A DNA stretch of 7,345 nucleotides from Thioalkalivibrio sp. Lineage in GTDB: Bacteria > Pseudomonadota > Gammaproteobacteria > Ectothiorhodospirales > Ectothiorhodospiraceae. The notes beneath the pieces were generated by a model. That model saw only the letters and a program-made list of their open reading frames with translations, ran no database searches and was not told where the DNA came from. Position numbers and translations under genes: made by a program. Below are positions 6,348 through 7,345 of this stretch, piece by piece. The number at the start of each line of letters is the position of its first letter. The first letter of the stretch is position 1. The stretch is from contig PWGH01000009.1 in NCBI GenBank assembly GCA_003555285.1, positions 1-7,345 on the forward strand, given 5' to 3'.

Positions 6348-6356
6348 ATAGTAGCA
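6348..6356 (-). promoter_or_regulatory. Candidate extended -10 promoter for rpsO-pnp
   Basis: TGCTACTAT on the minus strand is an extended -10 element (TGn plus TACTAT, four of six consensus bases). With a 16-base spacer the -35 would be TTAATT, overlapping the truB stop codon, only three of six. A start near 6340 would give a leader of about 185 nt. An rpsO promoter at this place, between truB and rpsO, is known in E. coli; here it is inference from sequence. Confidence 0.45.
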
Positions 6357-6371
6357 TGCCACCGGCATGAA

Positions 6372-7307
6372 TTAACAGGAATCGCCCGAGCCGGAATGGG
6401 CGGTCACGAACAGCCGCTGTGGCGCCACGCGCCCATCCTCCTGCACCGCGCCGATCCCGAGGAAGCAACCTTCGGGTCCATAGAGGCGAACCCGCCCCGG
6501 ATTCCGCACCCCGGCGACGAAAACCGGCTGGCCCTGGCGCAGGAAGCGACTGCTCGCGGCATCGAGCCGGATCTGTGGCCAGTGCGCCAACGCCCGGTCC
6601 GGGGGCAGCAGCCAGGCCTCGAGCGCCTGCGGCCCACCCGCAGCGGCGGCCGCCTCCAGCGTCGGCAGGTCGACCATCTGTGCGGCGTCGAAGGCCCCGT
6701 GGCCGGTGCGGCGCAACTGTGCGACCGTCGCACCACACCCGAGCGCCCGGCCCAGATCCTCGACCAGAGTACGGATGTAGGTGCCCTTGCTGCAATGCAC
6801 CTCGATCCGCAGCTGATCCGAGGCCGACCGCTCGACCTGCAGCGTGTGTATCGTCACCGTGCGCGGCGGGCGCTCGACCTCGATGCCCTGGCGGGCCAGC
6901 GCATACAGGCGTTGCCCCTGATGCTTCAGCGCCGAATGCATCGGCGGCACCTGCTGAATCACGCCCCGGAGCCCGGCACAGGCGGTTTCGATCTCGTCGT
7001 CGGAATAGGCCGGCACCGGACGCTCCTGCAACACCTCGCCCTCCAGATCGCCGGTGGTGGTCTGCACGCCCAGCCGGGCCAGCGCCACATAGTGCTTGTC
7101 GGCGTCGAGCAGCCAGCCGGAGACCTTGGTGGCCTGTCCGAAACACAGGGGCAGCAAGCCGGTGGCCAGCGGGTCCAGGCTGCCGGTGTGCCCGGCCTTG
7201 CGTGCCGCCAGCAGGTACTTCACCCGGCCGAGCGCCTGATTGGAACTCAGGCCGAGCGGCTTGTCCAGCAACAGGATGCCATCGATGTCGCGTCGTTGAA
7301 TCGCCAT
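6372..7307 (-). CDS. truB: tRNA pseudouridine(55) synthase
   Basis: TruB isomerises uridine 55 in the T-arm of tRNAs to pseudouridine and also acts as a tRNA folding chaperone. At 311 residues it has the normal gammaproteobacterial length (E. coli 314). The catalytic motif [14 protein letters not shown] (39-52) contains the nucleophile D45, matching E. coli D48. Y73 in [11 protein letters not shown] and R179 in [15 protein letters not shown] match the other conserved active-site residues, and [21 protein letters not shown] (119-139) is the usual TruB block. A C-terminal PUA-like domain (about 250-308) follows. The ATG is preceded by GAGGG nine bases upstream and gives the expected start [13 protein letters not shown]. 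Its stop is 215 bases before rpsO. The final residues (AHSGSGDSC) are variable and unremarkable. Confidence 0.97.
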   Translation of the reverse strand: MAIQRRDIDGILLLDKPLGLSSNQALGRVKYLLAARKAGHTGSLDPLATGLLPLCFGQATKVSGWLLDADKHYVALARLGVQTTTGDLEGEVLQERPVPAYSDDEIETACAGLRGVIQQVPPMHSALKHQGQRLYALARQGIEVERPPRTVTIHTLQVERSASDQLRIEVHCSKGTYIRTLVEDLGRALGCGATVAQLRRTGHGAFDAAQMVDLPTLEAAAAAGGPQALEAWLLPPDRALAHWPQIRLDAASSRFLRQGQPVFVAGVRNPGRVRLYGPEGCFLGIGAVQEDGRVAPQRLFVTAHSGSGDSC

Positions 7308-7319
7308 CGGAACTCGCCC

Positions 7320-7345
7320 TCAGGCCCTGGGGGCGCGGTGGATCC
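7320..7345 (-). CDS. Possible C-terminal end of the gene upstream of truB, perhaps rbfA (partial)
   Basis: On the minus strand the frame from 7343 reads IHRAPRA and stops with TGA at 7320-7322, 12 bases before truB, with the truB ribosome-binding site GAGGG overlapping the stop. In most gammaproteobacteria the gene here is rbfA, the 30S-binding cold-shock factor. Seven residues are far too few to identify it; the call rests on gene order and on a stop at a sensible place. Another frame without a stop is also open. Confidence 0.3.

Noticed and set aside
5887..7146. 419-codon minus-strand frame that ends as S15
   Set aside because: Only the last 89 residues are S15. The rest is truB in the wrong frame plus the non-coding leader, with low-complexity G/A/R content.
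7340..7345. GGATCC at the very end of the window
   Set aside because: A single six-base restriction-type palindrome at the edge could reflect clone or window choice, or chance; it carries no biological signal by itself.

Overview
All six complete genes in this window lie on the minus strand, so transcription runs from high to low coordinates. The DNA looks GC-rich throughout. The block truB - rpsO - pnp (7307 down to 3774) is the distal end of the conserved rimP-nusA-infB-rbfA-truB-rpsO-pnp gene order. The S15 and PNPase proteins are strongly like the Escherichia coli ones. Together with the GC-rich, strongly codon-biased genes and GC-rich intergenic repeats, this suggests a gammaproteobacterium, perhaps in the Chromatiales/Ectothiorhodospiraceae area. 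The class is a fairly firm inference; the family is a guess.

Layout in transcription order: (1) a possible tail of the gene before truB, probably rbfA, at the right edge; (2) truB, tRNA pseudouridine-55 synthase; (3) a 215-nt leader with an extended -10 element and two hairpins; (4) rpsO, ribosomal protein S15; (5) pnp, only 25 nt after rpsO and starting with GTG; (6) after 77 nt, a 206-residue PmtA-like phospholipid N-methyltransferase; (7) a 408-nt non-coding stretch full of small repeats; (8) a circularly permuted ATP-grasp gene followed after 1 nt by an alpha-E domain gene; (9) a 278-nt repeat region at the left edge.

The window therefore joins a core RNA-metabolism/translation block, a probable membrane-lipid enzyme, and a two-gene ATP-grasp/alpha-E unit. 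The last pair belongs to a widespread but poorly understood system, thought from comparative genomics to make a peptide-like or amide-linked product. It often sits with a transglutaminase-like protein and the Anbu proteasome-like peptidase, neither of which is visible here.

The most notable structure outside the genes is that the ATP-grasp/alpha-E pair is bracketed by the same two repeat sequences, in the same order and orientation, on both sides (1-21 and 244-261; 2915-2935 and 2986-3003). The left flank also holds an 89-bp-period tandem repeat with 27-nt inverted arms. The second point of interest is the structured rpsO leader, combined with the lack of room for the E. coli-type rpsO terminator and RNase III hairpin before pnp. 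I found no tRNA, rRNA, CRISPR array, transposase or phage gene.
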